From Planctomicrobium sp051465645 (GTDB taxonomy: Bacteria > Planctomycetota > Planctomycetia > Planctomycetales > Planctomycetaceae): DNA of 64,000 nt. A model generated the notes under the pieces. It was not told where the DNA came from. It ran no database searches and was given only the letters and a program-made list of their open reading frames with translations. A program made the position numbers and the translations under genes. Position 1 is the stretch's first letter; the number at the start of each line of letters is the position of its first letter. The stretch spans positions 3,968,001 through 4,032,000 of the forward strand of contig NZ_CP195790.1 of the NCBI RefSeq assembly GCF_051465645.1. The letters run 5' to 3'. Below, piece by piece: positions 16,042-23,468 of this stretch.

Positions 16042-17043
16042 TCAATCCCGACTCCGAGCGTCAGCTCGTACCGCGTGCAGGGTCGCACCCTGCCGCCCAG
16101 CACGGAGGATGTTGCGGCGGGGTCGATCGACGAGGAGGCCGTCGAGAGACGACTGCACGCTGGCCAGTTGTTTGCCGAACTTCTGCCGGAGCGATTGGCT
16201 CTCTCGTAACTGTTGCGGTTCGATGCCGTGTGTGACGCGCCGGGCCCGCTCCACCAGCGCATCCAATTGCTCGTTGGAGTGAATGTTCAGCGCCTGAAAC
16301 CGCTCAAAGAACTCGGTCAGGTTGGTCAGCGCGGTATCGCGAAAAATCTTGGGCTTCCCGTCCATGGTGCCGCTGAGCCGTTCGCCGAGATGATCCACCA
16401 GCTTCGAGAGTTCTTCCAGAAACGCCTGCTCAACCAATTGCACCGCTTCATTGAACCGGGCCTGGACTCGCTGGCACTCCTGTTCGTACAGCTCCGGGTT
16501 GAGTTGCTGCAGGTACGGAGGGGGTTCAACGGAGGGATAGTCATGCTCGATTCCGAAGAGCCCGATCAATGAGGTCGGATAGTCGGAAGGATCGAAGAGG
16601 TTTCCCAATCGACGACGGGCTGCCGAGCGTAACTCTCCGTAATGCTGATCCAGACACGCGACCGCTTCCGTCAGCTCGTGTTTGAACTGAACGATCTGGT
16701 TGTCGAACTCATTGAGCTGTTGCTGACGGATCAGCCGAACTCCTGGCTCCGGATAAGGCAAAGCCATGGCCTTCCAGTAACTCTGGCAACGTCCTTTAAT
16801 CGCGGTCACGGCCTTGTACGCCGGATGGGAGGTGTCGAGCAATTTCTTGCCGGCGGACAGGAACTTCCCTTCGGCACCGAACGAGTCCGCCGCCTGATTC
16901 TTTTGTTCAATCGTCAGGGCTTTGCGAACCCCCAGCCAGGTGAAGCTGAGTCGGGCTGCTGCCATCGTCGTTCGCAGCCGGGTTGCTGCCGCGGATTGTG
17001 GAGAGGAACCTGTGAATGGCTCCTCGAGCAAGGTCGGGTTCAT
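16042..17043 (-). CDS. Alpha-helical hypothetical protein (333 aa)
   Basis: The ATG at 17043 follows GAAAGG just after a leader hairpin. The product is almost entirely helical, with a coiled-coil-like stretch (about residues 60-130) and repeated FERFQAL and QSLRQKFGKQLASVQSSLDGL segments. There is no signal peptide. It recalls phage and plasmid proteins of the DUF3150 type, but I cannot confirm this. It sits between the lipoprotein pair and the small plasmid-type genes, all on the minus strand, and so probably belongs to the same regulon. Confidence 0.6.
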   Translation of the reverse strand: MNPTLLEEPFTGSSPQSAAATRLRTTMAAARLSFTWLGVRKALTIEQKNQAADSFGAEGKFLSAGKKLLDTSHPAYKAVTAIKGRCQSYWKAMALPYPEPGVRLIRQQQLNEFDNQIVQFKHELTEAVACLDQHYGELRSAARRRLGNLFDPSDYPTSLIGLFGIEHDYPSVEPPPYLQQLNPELYEQECQRVQARFNEAVQLVEQAFLEELSKLVDHLGERLSGTMDGKPKIFRDTALTNLTEFFERFQALNIHSNEQLDALVERARRVTHGIEPQQLRESQSLRQKFGKQLASVQSSLDGLLVDRPRRNILRAGRQGATLHAVRADARSRD

Positions 17044-17066
17044 AGGGGGCCTTTCAGGAAATGAAA

Positions 17067-17098
17067 ACACCTCCCGGCAGCGGCACTGCGGGAGGTGT
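17067..17098 (-). terminator. Terminator-like hairpin in the leader of the 16042-17043 gene
   Basis: A 10-bp perfect outer stem is followed on the minus strand by TTTTCATTT, then the ribosome binding site and ATG of the next gene. The layout matches the hairpins before the E2-like and DUF1257 genes. Confidence 0.7.
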
Positions 17099-17131
17099 GA
17101 AATCAACATGGCACATGTCTCAATCAAAGCA

Positions 17132-17581
17132 TCACTTCTGGTTGGAGCTCCAGCCAGCGCCCGACCACGCGTCCTCGTACGCCGAGTCCTTGATGCCAGC
17201 GGCCTTGATCGAAAAACTCACGGGGATTTCCTGGGTTGGGTCGTACTTACGGAGTGGGAAATTGAGGAGTACCGCATGCTCTTCATTGGGTTCCCAGAGT
17301 TCGAAGCTGTGCTTTCGTGTTTCACTTCCGCTGGAATTCTGCACTTGAGGTCCGGAGATCGTGATCTGCAGCGTTCCTTTTCTCAGGTTCCCGGGATGCT
17401 GATGAAATACGGTCATCACCAATACGGGATCACCGAGAAATGGTTGTTCGACACGTCCCCGAATCCGTGGAAACACATGAGGTCGGCTTTCATTGTAAAG
17501 CGCTAGACCAACGAATCCTCCCATAAAAAGCAGGAAGGCGATCCACCCGAGATCGGTGTCTGCTTGTCGTCGATGACTCAC
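17132..17581 (-). CDS. Membrane-anchored hypothetical protein (149 aa)
   Basis: One transmembrane helix (about residues 11-28, IAFLLFMGGFVGLAL) is followed by an extracytoplasmic beta-rich domain with a GTLQITISGPQV strand. No family is recognised. The GTG start overlaps the stop codon of the preceding lipoprotein gene (GTGA), so the two are translated together and probably act together at the cell surface. Confidence 0.65.
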   Translation of the reverse strand: MSHRRQADTDLGWIAFLLFMGGFVGLALYNESRPHVFPRIRGRVEQPFLGDPVLVMTVFHQHPGNLRKGTLQITISGPQVQNSSGSETRKHSFELWEPNEEHAVLLNFPLRKYDPTQEIPVSFSIKAAGIKDSAYEDAWSGAGWSSNQK

Positions 17582-18789
17582 GATGATTCTCCGCTCTGGT
17601 TGACGGGACCGGCATCGATCTTGACGAGAATCTCTCCATCCGGCTGAATCACGTGAATGGTTTGTCGGTACCCATCATGCGAACAAGCGAGAATCAGTTT
17701 TCCGTCCGGAGAGGGATGCAGATAGTGACAAAAAGGTTCCTCAGGGATGAGGGCTTCGAGCAGCACGCGTCTTCGCTGCTGTCGGGAATCCACCAATTCC
17801 ACGCGCGCCGGGTAGTTTTCCCGTCCTCGCTGTTGGCGGAAATGCAGGCTGTACGGTCCGCTGGAGAAGCGGGCGACTTGTAACGTCATCCATGGGAAAT
17901 CGGCTTTGTCCGCCTGAATAATTTGATCGTACTCTGCCTGCTGTGGTTCTGAGAGCGGTTCCAGAGTTCCCCGATGCGTGCCGGTATCCAGACAGACTGT
18001 CCCTTTCCGCGTTGCAAACCGCAGAGTTTTTTTGCTCCAGGACCCTTGCGGCAGCGGATAAAGCGGGTCCAGTGCGGCTCGGCCTTCCGAACCGTCACCG
18101 GTCAGGGTCCTGAGGGATGCGCGCAGTTCTGGAGTGAGTACCAGAGGAGTTTCCCAGCCATCCCAGGTGACGGTGACCAGAAGGGGCTGGTCCTCCATGA
18201 GTTTCAGGCCCAGATATCCGCTCCCATCTGGCAGAAAGGGGGAGACATTGATCATCTGCAGCAGCGGCATCGCTGGAGGTGTCGTCTTCAGTTCGATCAA
18301 CTCGTTCGACGGAACATCGTAAACAAAGAAGACTCCAAACGGCGTTGGTGACTTGATCAGTTCCGGGACGGTTTTCAGGTGCTGGGACCAGATCAGAATC
18401 CGGTTCCCTTTCGGAGAGTGGTAACAGGCCGTGCCGGCCAGCTCCCGTCGCGCGCCGGCATCTCCCCAGACTTCGAGGTTGCTCCAGCCCTGTTGGCCAT
18501 CCAGCAGTGATTTGACCCCAACTTGAACGGCTTGTGCCCGGGGGCTGAAGGCCGCCTGGGCAAAGCTCACCGTCGGCACGCTGGTCCCCAGGGCAACTTG
18601 GCGGGGGCGTGGGTCTCCGGCGGCCAACAGGGTGCGCGTGGCACGTTTTTCCACATCGTATTGAAGGATGGCACCATCCGACTGTGTGTAAAAGAAGCTG
18701 CGGGAATCGTGATTCCAGACCGGTTGGCTGACCGGTCCGCACCCGGCGAGAGAAAAGAACAGGAGGAGAAACAACGGTGGTTTTAACAT
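17578..18789 (-). CDS. Lipoprotein with TolB/WD40-like repeats
   Basis: The N-terminus MLKPPLFLLLFFSLAGC is a type II signal peptide with lipobox LAGC. The 403-residue mature part has repeated beta segments such as PVWNHDSRSFFYTQSDGAIL, FSPRAQAVQVG, YHSPKGNRILIWS and HPSPDGKLILACSHDG, as in TolB-type propellers. No catalytic residues are apparent. It is the first gene of a two-gene unit with 17132-17581 and is divergent from the XRE regulator, whose operator may control it. Confidence 0.75.
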   Translation of the reverse strand: MLKPPLFLLLFFSLAGCGPVSQPVWNHDSRSFFYTQSDGAILQYDVEKRATRTLLAAGDPRPRQVALGTSVPTVSFAQAAFSPRAQAVQVGVKSLLDGQQGWSNLEVWGDAGARRELAGTACYHSPKGNRILIWSQHLKTVPELIKSPTPFGVFFVYDVPSNELIELKTTPPAMPLLQMINVSPFLPDGSGYLGLKLMEDQPLLVTVTWDGWETPLVLTPELRASLRTLTGDGSEGRAALDPLYPLPQGSWSKKTLRFATRKGTVCLDTGTHRGTLEPLSEPQQAEYDQIIQADKADFPWMTLQVARFSSGPYSLHFRQQRGRENYPARVELVDSRQQRRRVLLEALIPEEPFCHYLHPSPDGKLILACSHDGYRQTIHVIQPDGEILVKIDAGPVNQSGESS

Positions 18790-18859
18790 CAGGCCCTCTG
18801 TGTGAATGGTCGAGAAGAACGTGCGACATCACCGATGCGCATCGTCATCGACACGAAAT

Positions 18860-18891
18860 GATACTTATCGTCCGTAGAGTGATACCGATAG
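18860..18891. promoter_or_regulatory. Candidate XRE operator: two GATAC repeats
   Basis: GATACTTATCG (18860-18870) and GATACCGATAG (18881-18891) are direct repeats whose starts lie 21 bp apart, two helical turns. They lie between the divergent lipoprotein and XRE genes, where an autoregulating HTH protein would bind. Confidence 0.45.
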
Positions 18892-18910
18892 TCAACACTC
18901 CAATGCTCGC

Positions 18911-19132
18911 ATGGCGAAACGAGCAGACATTTTGGAGCGGTTTGGGGAGCGGGTCCGCAGATTGCGGAAGGAGCAAGGCTATTCTCAGGAAGCCTTCGCT
19001 GCGGCCTGCGGGCTCGACCGGACCTACATTGGGGGGATTGAACGGGGAGAACGGAACCTCGCTTTGAGGAATCTGGAGGTGATCGCCCAGACGCTGGGCA
19101 TGACCCTGTCAGAGCTGATGGAAGGTCTGTAA
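18911..19132 (+). CDS. XRE-family HTH regulator (73 aa)
   Basis: The whole protein is one Cro/C1-type helix-turn-helix domain: FGERVRRLRKEQGYSQEAFA, then GLDRTYIGGIERGERNLALR and a final helix. It resembles the controller proteins of restriction-modification systems. No good ribosome binding site precedes the ATG, so it may be translated from a leaderless message, as is common for controllers. It is the only plus-strand gene inside the island and probably regulates the divergent lipoprotein operon and itself. Confidence 0.85.
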   Translation: MAKRADILERFGERVRRLRKEQGYSQEAFAAACGLDRTYIGGIERGERNLALRNLEVIAQTLGMTLSELMEGL

Positions 19133-19141
19133 ACCCAGAGA

Positions 19142-19447
19142 TCAATCGACAGCAGTCAGGATCACGGTCGCGATACGACTCGGATCTGCTGATTGACGCT
19201 GCTGAACCTCTTCCGAAGTCAGCAGCTTGTGACTCAAAATCCTTGTTCCGGTTTGATCGGAGCGGACATATTTCAGTTCCACTGATCGCAGCAATTCCCG
19301 AAGTTGTGCGAACTCCTCAGTCTGGAGATGCTCCTCCAGCGGTTCCTCAAAATAGGGAAACGCCCCACCTGCTCCGTGTGGACTGATCTCTTCGTCAAAG
19401 AACTGCAGCGCTGCGCGGATGATTGCGAGGTGTCGCGTTGTGAGCAA
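19142..19447 (-). CDS. Hypothetical protein (101 aa)
   Basis: I place the start at TTG 19447 because GAGGAG lies six bases upstream; the longer frame overlaps the AAA+ gene out of frame. The protein is acidic and helical, with FFDEEISPHGAGGAFPYFEEPLEEH cut by a Gly-rich turn. The family is not recognised. It follows the AAA+ gene by 23 bases and converges on the XRE gene, with 9 bases between the stops. Confidence 0.55.
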   Translation of the reverse strand: MLTTRHLAIIRAALQFFDEEISPHGAGGAFPYFEEPLEEHLQTEEFAQLRELLRSVELKYVRSDQTGTRILSHKLLTSEEVQQRQSADPSRIATVILTAVD

Positions 19448-19470
19448 TAAGGTCTCCTCGTTGTTGACGT

Positions 19471-20949
19471 TCAGTTCAGTGAGGAATCCCGTCTGACATT
19501 CCGTCGGGAACCGGCTGTCTTCTGAGCATGCTGATAGAGGCCGGGCTGATTCGCGGAAAGGCAGCGACCGCTCGCCCAAGTCCGCAGCGTGTCCACACTC
19601 TCCGCGTTGGTCACGGCGACCGGGACGATGTACCGGGAGGCGTCGAGCAAGGGAACTTCCAAGAGCGCCGCGAGTCGGCAGCATGCCTTGATCTCCGCGC
19701 CGGTCCACTGGTCATCAACGGGTTTCTTCTGGGTTTGTTCGATCTCAAACTGCTGCAGGTAGAGATTCCAGATGGCGTCCTTCTCACCCCGACTCGGGAG
19801 ATCCAGAAAGAACAACGCGTCAAAGCGACCGCTGCGGGAGAACTCCGGCGGCAGTTTCGAGATGTCATTTGCCGTACAGACGACGAACACATCGGAGGTG
19901 TGATCATTGAGCCACGTCAGGAACCGGCCAAACATCCGGGATGTCACCCCGGAATCACTGCTGCCGCTGACCCCGGCAAAAGCTTTTTCGACCTCATCTA
20001 CCATCAGGACGCAAGGTGCCATCGCATCGATGATGCGGAGTGCTTGCCGCGTTCTCTCTTCCGACTGACCGACCAGCGAGCCGAGCAGGCTGCCGACGTC
20101 CAGCGTCAGCACCGGCCGACCGACTTCGTTGCCGAGGCATTTGCAGAACTGGGATTTTCCGCAACCGGGAGGAGAAAGCAGCAGCACACCGCGTGCTCGT
20201 GTGAGGGGATGGCGACGATTCGATCTCAGGGCTTGCTGACAAAAGGTTTTCAGAGACTCCAATCCCCCCAGGCTCGAAAATGTCTCGGTTCCCTGGTGCA
20301 GTTCCAGCAGTCCCGACTTCTTCAGCATGCCGGACTTGAGTTCCCAGATCGCCGCGCTGGTGATGCGACCGTGTCGCACCAAAGAGAGACTGAAGGCATT
20401 CTCGACTTCCAGACGCGTCAGCCCTGCGGCGGCATCGAGAATCACATCCAGTTCCGCTCCACTGGGAAGTTCCTGTTCTTCCGTGGCGATGCCCCGAGCG
20501 ATCTGTTCCAGCTGAGCACGATCCGGGAGTTCGTGCTCCAGGACGACGAACAGCTTTTCAAGTTCCACCGGTAACTGCACAACCGGCGAGAGAATCAACA
20601 GAATCGTCCGGTTGTGTTTGCCGAGCAGGACCTGCTGAGCCAGGGCCTGTATGATCTCGGCCGAATTCAGGAACCGATGGAAGTTCTGCAGGATGAGCAG
20701 CGTCGTGCTGTCTGGCGCGACACGTGAGTTGAGGGATCGGATAGCGGACAGCGGATCTGTGCCTGCCAGACCGACATCGATTCCCGCCCCGCGTAATCCC
20801 TGGTCGAGATCCCAGGTGATCAGGGTCCACTGCTCCTGCTGGCAGAGTTGGGCAATCTCGCTGAGGGCATCGGCATGTTCATGGCTTTCAATCCATAAAC
20901 CGGTAAAACAGGCACGGATGTATTCTCCCAGCCGCTCGGTGAGTGACAT
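19471..20949 (-). CDS. Ycf46-like AAA+ ATPase
   Basis: The 492-residue protein has the Ycf46 layout. The N-terminal domain (residues 1-200) contains LLILQNFHRFL and ILLILSPVVQLPVELEK. A classical AAA module follows, with Walker A SPPGCGKSQ (near residue 260), Walker B CVLMVDEVEKAF (near 318), a TANDISKLPPEF sensor 1 and an RSGRFD arginine finger. Such ATPases remodel or unfold proteins and are often found beside prokaryotic Ub-like modules. Here it follows DUF1257 and DUF2997 on the same strand. An AGGAGAG site precedes the ATG. All catalytic motifs look intact. Confidence 0.88.
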   Translation of the reverse strand: MSLTERLGEYIRACFTGLWIESHEHADALSEIAQLCQQEQWTLITWDLDQGLRGAGIDVGLAGTDPLSAIRSLNSRVAPDSTTLLILQNFHRFLNSAEIIQALAQQVLLGKHNRTILLILSPVVQLPVELEKLFVVLEHELPDRAQLEQIARGIATEEQELPSGAELDVILDAAAGLTRLEVENAFSLSLVRHGRITSAAIWELKSGMLKKSGLLELHQGTETFSSLGGLESLKTFCQQALRSNRRHPLTRARGVLLLSPPGCGKSQFCKCLGNEVGRPVLTLDVGSLLGSLVGQSEERTRQALRIIDAMAPCVLMVDEVEKAFAGVSGSSDSGVTSRMFGRFLTWLNDHTSDVFVVCTANDISKLPPEFSRSGRFDALFFLDLPSRGEKDAIWNLYLQQFEIEQTQKKPVDDQWTGAEIKACCRLAALLEVPLLDASRYIVPVAVTNAESVDTLRTWASGRCLSANQPGLYQHAQKTAGSRRNVRRDSSLN

Positions 20950-21025
20950 TGGCTCTCCTGTCCTTCAGGGACGAAATGGAATTCCCGGGACCGCCCCGAG
21001 AAGGTTCCCGCAATCGAAAGAACGT

Positions 21026-21220
21026 TCAGACTTGCTGGCGGATCGGGTCTGCCTCGACGCTTGTCTGATAAAACTCAGGCTTGAGCGTTTCCTGGGTTGG
21101 TCGGCCCAGAGCCTGCTGGAGAAACTGGCTCGCCTCCCGGCAGCTGTTTCCGGAATAACCTTTCGTCTCCACACGAGACGCACCATCGGGAGCGATGATG
21201 ACTTCGATGAACGGACTCAA
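21026..21220 (-). CDS. DUF2997 family protein (64 aa)
   Basis: The sequence EVIIAPDGASRVETKGYSG, then REASQFLQQALG and ETLKPEFYQ, is the DUF2997 family, small proteins of unknown function usually encoded next to DUF1257. It overlaps the DUF1257 stop codon (21217-21220) and is followed by the AAA+ gene, the standard gene order for this trio. Confidence 0.88.
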   Translation of the reverse strand: MSPFIEVIIAPDGASRVETKGYSGNSCREASQFLQQALGRPTQETLKPEFYQTSVEADPIRQQV

Positions 21221-21585
21221 GAGTGGCTTCCCGTTTGAATGGTGAGCTTGAAGGAACCGTCCGCGAGAGATTGCTCGGAGACGGTGTAGTTCTTTCTCCT
21301 CGCTTCGATCTTGGCTTTCTCCACGGCATAGCCCTGCAGGAAGCGATCGAGCTCCTGCCGTCGACCCCAGCGACCTTCAAAGTTGTCGTAGGCGACCCGG
21401 GACGTGGTCACATCACAGACCACTGGATACCGCCACTCCGGGAGCCGCACTTGCCAACCGGTCGCGGTACTGCTGAAGAGTTGCGCTGCGCCATAGATTG
21501 GTTCTGGTAATTGCAGTCGATCACACGCAGCGCGGATCGCGACGGGATCCCGGACTTCGGTTTGAATGTGAACGATGTGTGACAC
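21217..21585 (-). CDS. DUF1257 (Ycf35-like) protein
   Basis: The 122 residues match the DUF1257/Ycf35 family: an N-terminal MSHIVHIQTEVRDPVAIRAA, a central YPVVCDVTTSRVAYDNFEGRWG and C-terminal FLQGYAVEKAKIEARRK. The start is GTG with GAAGGAGG upstream. The biochemical role is unknown; the fixed company of DUF2997 and a Ycf46-like ATPase suggests a small complex. It is the first gene of the island's minus-strand run. Confidence 0.9.
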   Translation of the reverse strand: MSHIVHIQTEVRDPVAIRAACDRLQLPEPIYGAAQLFSSTATGWQVRLPEWRYPVVCDVTTSRVAYDNFEGRWGRRQELDRFLQGYAVEKAKIEARRKNYTVSEQSLADGSFKLTIQTGSHS

Positions 21586-21631
21586 GTGGTGGCCTCCTTC
21601 AGGGTGAGAGGAAAACGAAGCTGAATTGCGT

Positions 21632-21684
21632 CATAAACAAAAACACCCGTCCGGAACCGATTTCGAGTCGTTCCGAACGGGTGT
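21632..21684 (-). terminator. Terminator-like hairpin upstream of DUF1257
   Basis: An 8-bp stem, one mismatch and a further 6-bp stem (21643-21684) are followed on the minus strand by TTTTTGTTTA. It lies about 50 bases before the DUF1257 start, so it either insulates the operon from upstream transcription or attenuates it. Confidence 0.7.
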
Positions 21685-21730
21685 GGTGGCGGCAAAACCG
21701 ACGGCTGAGAGTTATGCCAAAGGTCTCATC

Positions 21731-21988
21731 TTATATGCCACGTTTTTCTTGATATTTTAGATGTGACGACGATAACCCACATGAGACTCGGCGTAATGTC
21801 ACGCTAACATTGTATCGAACGAAGGTGACACAAAGTTGGACTGTCAAGGAGACGACGATGAACTCCGTTGAGACGGGAAGAGTCTCGTGGAGCATGTTCA
21901 ATATTTGGGGAATTGTCAGTCGATGGCTCTCAAGCTGTGGTCTCGTCGGCTTTGCACAGAAAGTCAAATCAGGGGATTTCTCACTCAT
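21731..21988 (-). CDS. Possible truncated fifth member of the mini-gene array
   Basis: An 85-codon frame starts at an ATG that overlaps the stop of the last SPPPPPKK mini-gene (ATGA) and opens with MSEKSP, similar to the start of other members (MSSEKP). It then diverges and lacks the polyproline end. It may be a copy cut by the arrival of the neighbouring island, or not a gene at all. Confidence 0.3.
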   Translation of the reverse strand: MSEKSPDLTFCAKPTRPQLESHRLTIPQILNMLHETLPVSTEFIVVSLTVQLCVTFVRYNVSVTLRRVSCGLSSSHLKYQEKRGI

Positions 21989-22131
21989 TTCTTCTTCGGT
22001 GGAGGTGGCGGGGAGACAGACTTAACCTGATTTGTGACAGCAGGTGGATTGCCGTTGCGGCTATATTTGTCAGGCAAACCATTGAAGCTGCCTTCAATTT
22101 TTTCAGGCGGAGAGGGCTTCTTGTCTTCCAT
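21985..22131 (-). CDS. SPPPPPKK mini-protein, copy 1 (48 aa)
   Basis: The ATG at 22131 has AAGGA seven bases upstream; an ATG at 22140 is possible. The 48-residue product starts MEDKKPSPPEKIEG, has an NG..P..YSRNGNPP middle and ends SPPPPPKKK. It is the most distal of four similar tandem genes on the minus strand. The protein is unlikely to be globular. Five consecutive prolines would require EF-P for translation. No function can be assigned. Confidence 0.65.
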   Translation of the reverse strand: MEDKKPSPPEKIEGSFNGLPDKYSRNGNPPAVTNQVKSVSPPPPPKKK

Positions 22132-22142
22132 TGAAGTCATCC

Positions 22143-22295
22143 TTACTTCTTCTTGGGAGGAGGGGGTGGAGATGTGGGTCTTCCCTGATTTGAAATGGGA
22201 GTTTTGCCATTCTGACCTCCATTACGAGGAGGTACACCATTGAGGCTTCTGCCAGAAAAGCCTGCTGGAATCCTAGTGTTATACTCTTTCGTCAT
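22143..22295 (-). CDS. SPPPPPKK mini-protein, copy 2 (50 aa)
   Basis: GAGAAAGG precedes the ATG at 22295. The product has an N-terminus unlike the other copies (MTKEYNTRIPAGFSG). It shares the NG.PPRNGGQNG middle and ends SPPPPPKKK. The gap to copy 1 is 11 bases. Conserved ends and variable cores in neighbouring copies suggest diversification after duplication. Confidence 0.65.
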   Translation of the reverse strand: MTKEYNTRIPAGFSGRSLNGVPPRNGGQNGKTPISNQGRPTSPPPPPKKK

Positions 22296-22306
22296 ATCGG
22301 CCTTTC

Positions 22307-22459
22307 TCAATTTTTCTTTGGTGGTGGAGGTGGAGATGTCGGCTTTGCCTCGCTCGTGGTTGAAGGAGGATTACCATTGTGCCCCCCTTGTGGATGGCCA
22401 TTTTGACCGTTTGTCGTCAGCGGAAAATGTTGGACAGGTTGAGGCTTTTTGCTACCCAT
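22307..22459 (-). CDS. SPPPPPKK mini-protein, copy 3 (50 aa)
   Basis: The ATG at 22459 follows GTGAGAG. The product begins MGSKKPQP, has a Gly/Asn/His-rich middle (NGQNGHPQGGHNGNPP) and ends SPPPPPKKN. It lies 11 bases upstream of copy 2 and 8 bases downstream of copy 4, so the array is one transcription unit. Confidence 0.65.
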   Translation of the reverse strand: MGSKKPQPVQHFPLTTNGQNGHPQGGHNGNPPSTTSEAKPTSPPPPPKKN

Positions 22460-22467
22460 TGAAACTC

Positions 22468-22608
22468 TCACTTCTTGGGAGGTGGCGGAGGTGAAGTTGT
22501 GCTTGGTTGAGAGGTTGTTGCTGCTTTAGTGTTTTGCGGGGGAAACCCATTGTACGACTCGGTAAATGTCTCGATTTTCGGACTGGGCTGCGGCTTTTCT
22601 GATGACAT
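22468..22608 (-). CDS. SPPPPPKK mini-protein, copy 4 (46 aa)
   Basis: AGAGGA precedes the ATG at 22608. The product begins MSSEKPQPSPKIETF, has the NGFPP motif and ends SPPPPPKK. It directly follows the DUF6338-like membrane protein gene (20-base gap), which ties the array to that protein. Confidence 0.65.
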   Translation of the reverse strand: MSSEKPQPSPKIETFTESYNGFPPQNTKAATTSQPSTTSPPPPPKK

Positions 22609-22628
22609 GAAATCCTCTTTTTGTGGAG

Positions 22629-23468
22629 TTATTTTCTGCCCCGACGTTTGGATTTAGACTGCCGACGTTTTGATGGCGACGAACCATTTTGAGCGATGGA
22701 GATATGTGGAGTTGGCACGATTGGGGACGCATTTTGCCGCTGTTTGAGAAGATTGATCGCTTGTTTTTGTTCAACCGAATCGGAAGGTGGGTAGCCCTCT
22801 TCTGAAACTGAATGAAGGTGAACAAGGACCGTTTCTGCGGCCTTTCTGATGTAGGCAGAGTGTTTGTATTCGTTTGGCCAATATTCAAACTCGACCATTT
22901 CGACTTCACCCACCGGAATCAGGAGTCGATGCGCCGTATAAATAGGGACTCTCGTGTTGTCATCTAAAATCCATTCAGGTTCAACGAGAACAAAGTGACC
23001 ACAATCAGGATGATCAGGCCACTCGAAAGGCCATCCATACAGCCGACGCCCTCCTTTGAGGCTGAGGTAGAGCCATCGCTGCTCCTTGTGAAATGTGCTG
23101 TGCCACTCGGAGGGAGCAGTTGTCCTTTTGCTGACCCAACTAGGAAGCCATCTGTGTGGAAAGTTGGTGTTGGCGCAAATTGACATGACAAGCCCAAGAA
23201 GAAATCCCACGACTGTGGAGACAGCAAAGAAAGTGTCGCGAGTCCAAGTGCCCCATGCATAATGCGGATTGGTGCCAATCCAAAAGAAAAGCTCTCGGAG
23301 CCCGATAGTGATCGGCTGGATGAATGCCGTGAAGATTAGAGCTTGAACGGCACGCTCAAATGGTGTTTTCTTGGGATGGGCGGTGAGACCGTAAAAGACC
23401 CAAGCTGCTACGAAGCCGGGTAGCAGGTAAGTGAGAGTTTCAATGACGTTGAGGTCTGGGAATTCCAC
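22629..23468 (-). CDS. DUF6338-like membrane protein
   Basis: The GTG at 23468 starts a 279-residue protein. The N-terminal half is membrane-embedded: LTYLLPGFVAAWVFYGLT, FERAVQALIFTAFIQPITIG and FFAVSTVVGFLLGLVMSI give three to four helices. It resembles DUF6338 (LLPGF..AW.FYGLT, then PFER..QALIFT). The C-terminal half is cytoplasmic, mixed alpha/beta and ends in a Lys/Arg-rich tail. The function is unknown. The four SPPPPPKK mini-genes follow immediately, so the unit may be a membrane effector with small partners. Confidence 0.7.
   Translation of the reverse strand: MEFPDLNVIETLTYLLPGFVAAWVFYGLTAHPKKTPFERAVQALIFTAFIQPITIGLRELFFWIGTNPHYAWGTWTRDTFFAVSTVVGFLLGLVMSICANTNFPHRWLPSWVSKRTTAPSEWHSTFHKEQRWLYLSLKGGRRLYGWPFEWPDHPDCGHFVLVEPEWILDDNTRVPIYTAHRLLIPVGEVEMVEFEYWPNEYKHSAYIRKAAETVLVHLHSVSEEGYPPSDSVEQKQAINLLKQRQNASPIVPTPHISIAQNGSSPSKRRQSKSKRRGRK

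Noticed and set aside
19528..20574. 348-codon plus-strand frame
   Set aside because: It is antisense to the Ycf46-like ATPase, whose motifs are complete.
21868..22494. Plus-strand frames of 69-88 codons
   Set aside because: They are antisense to the SPPPPPKK mini-genes, which share motifs and ribosome binding sites on the minus strand.
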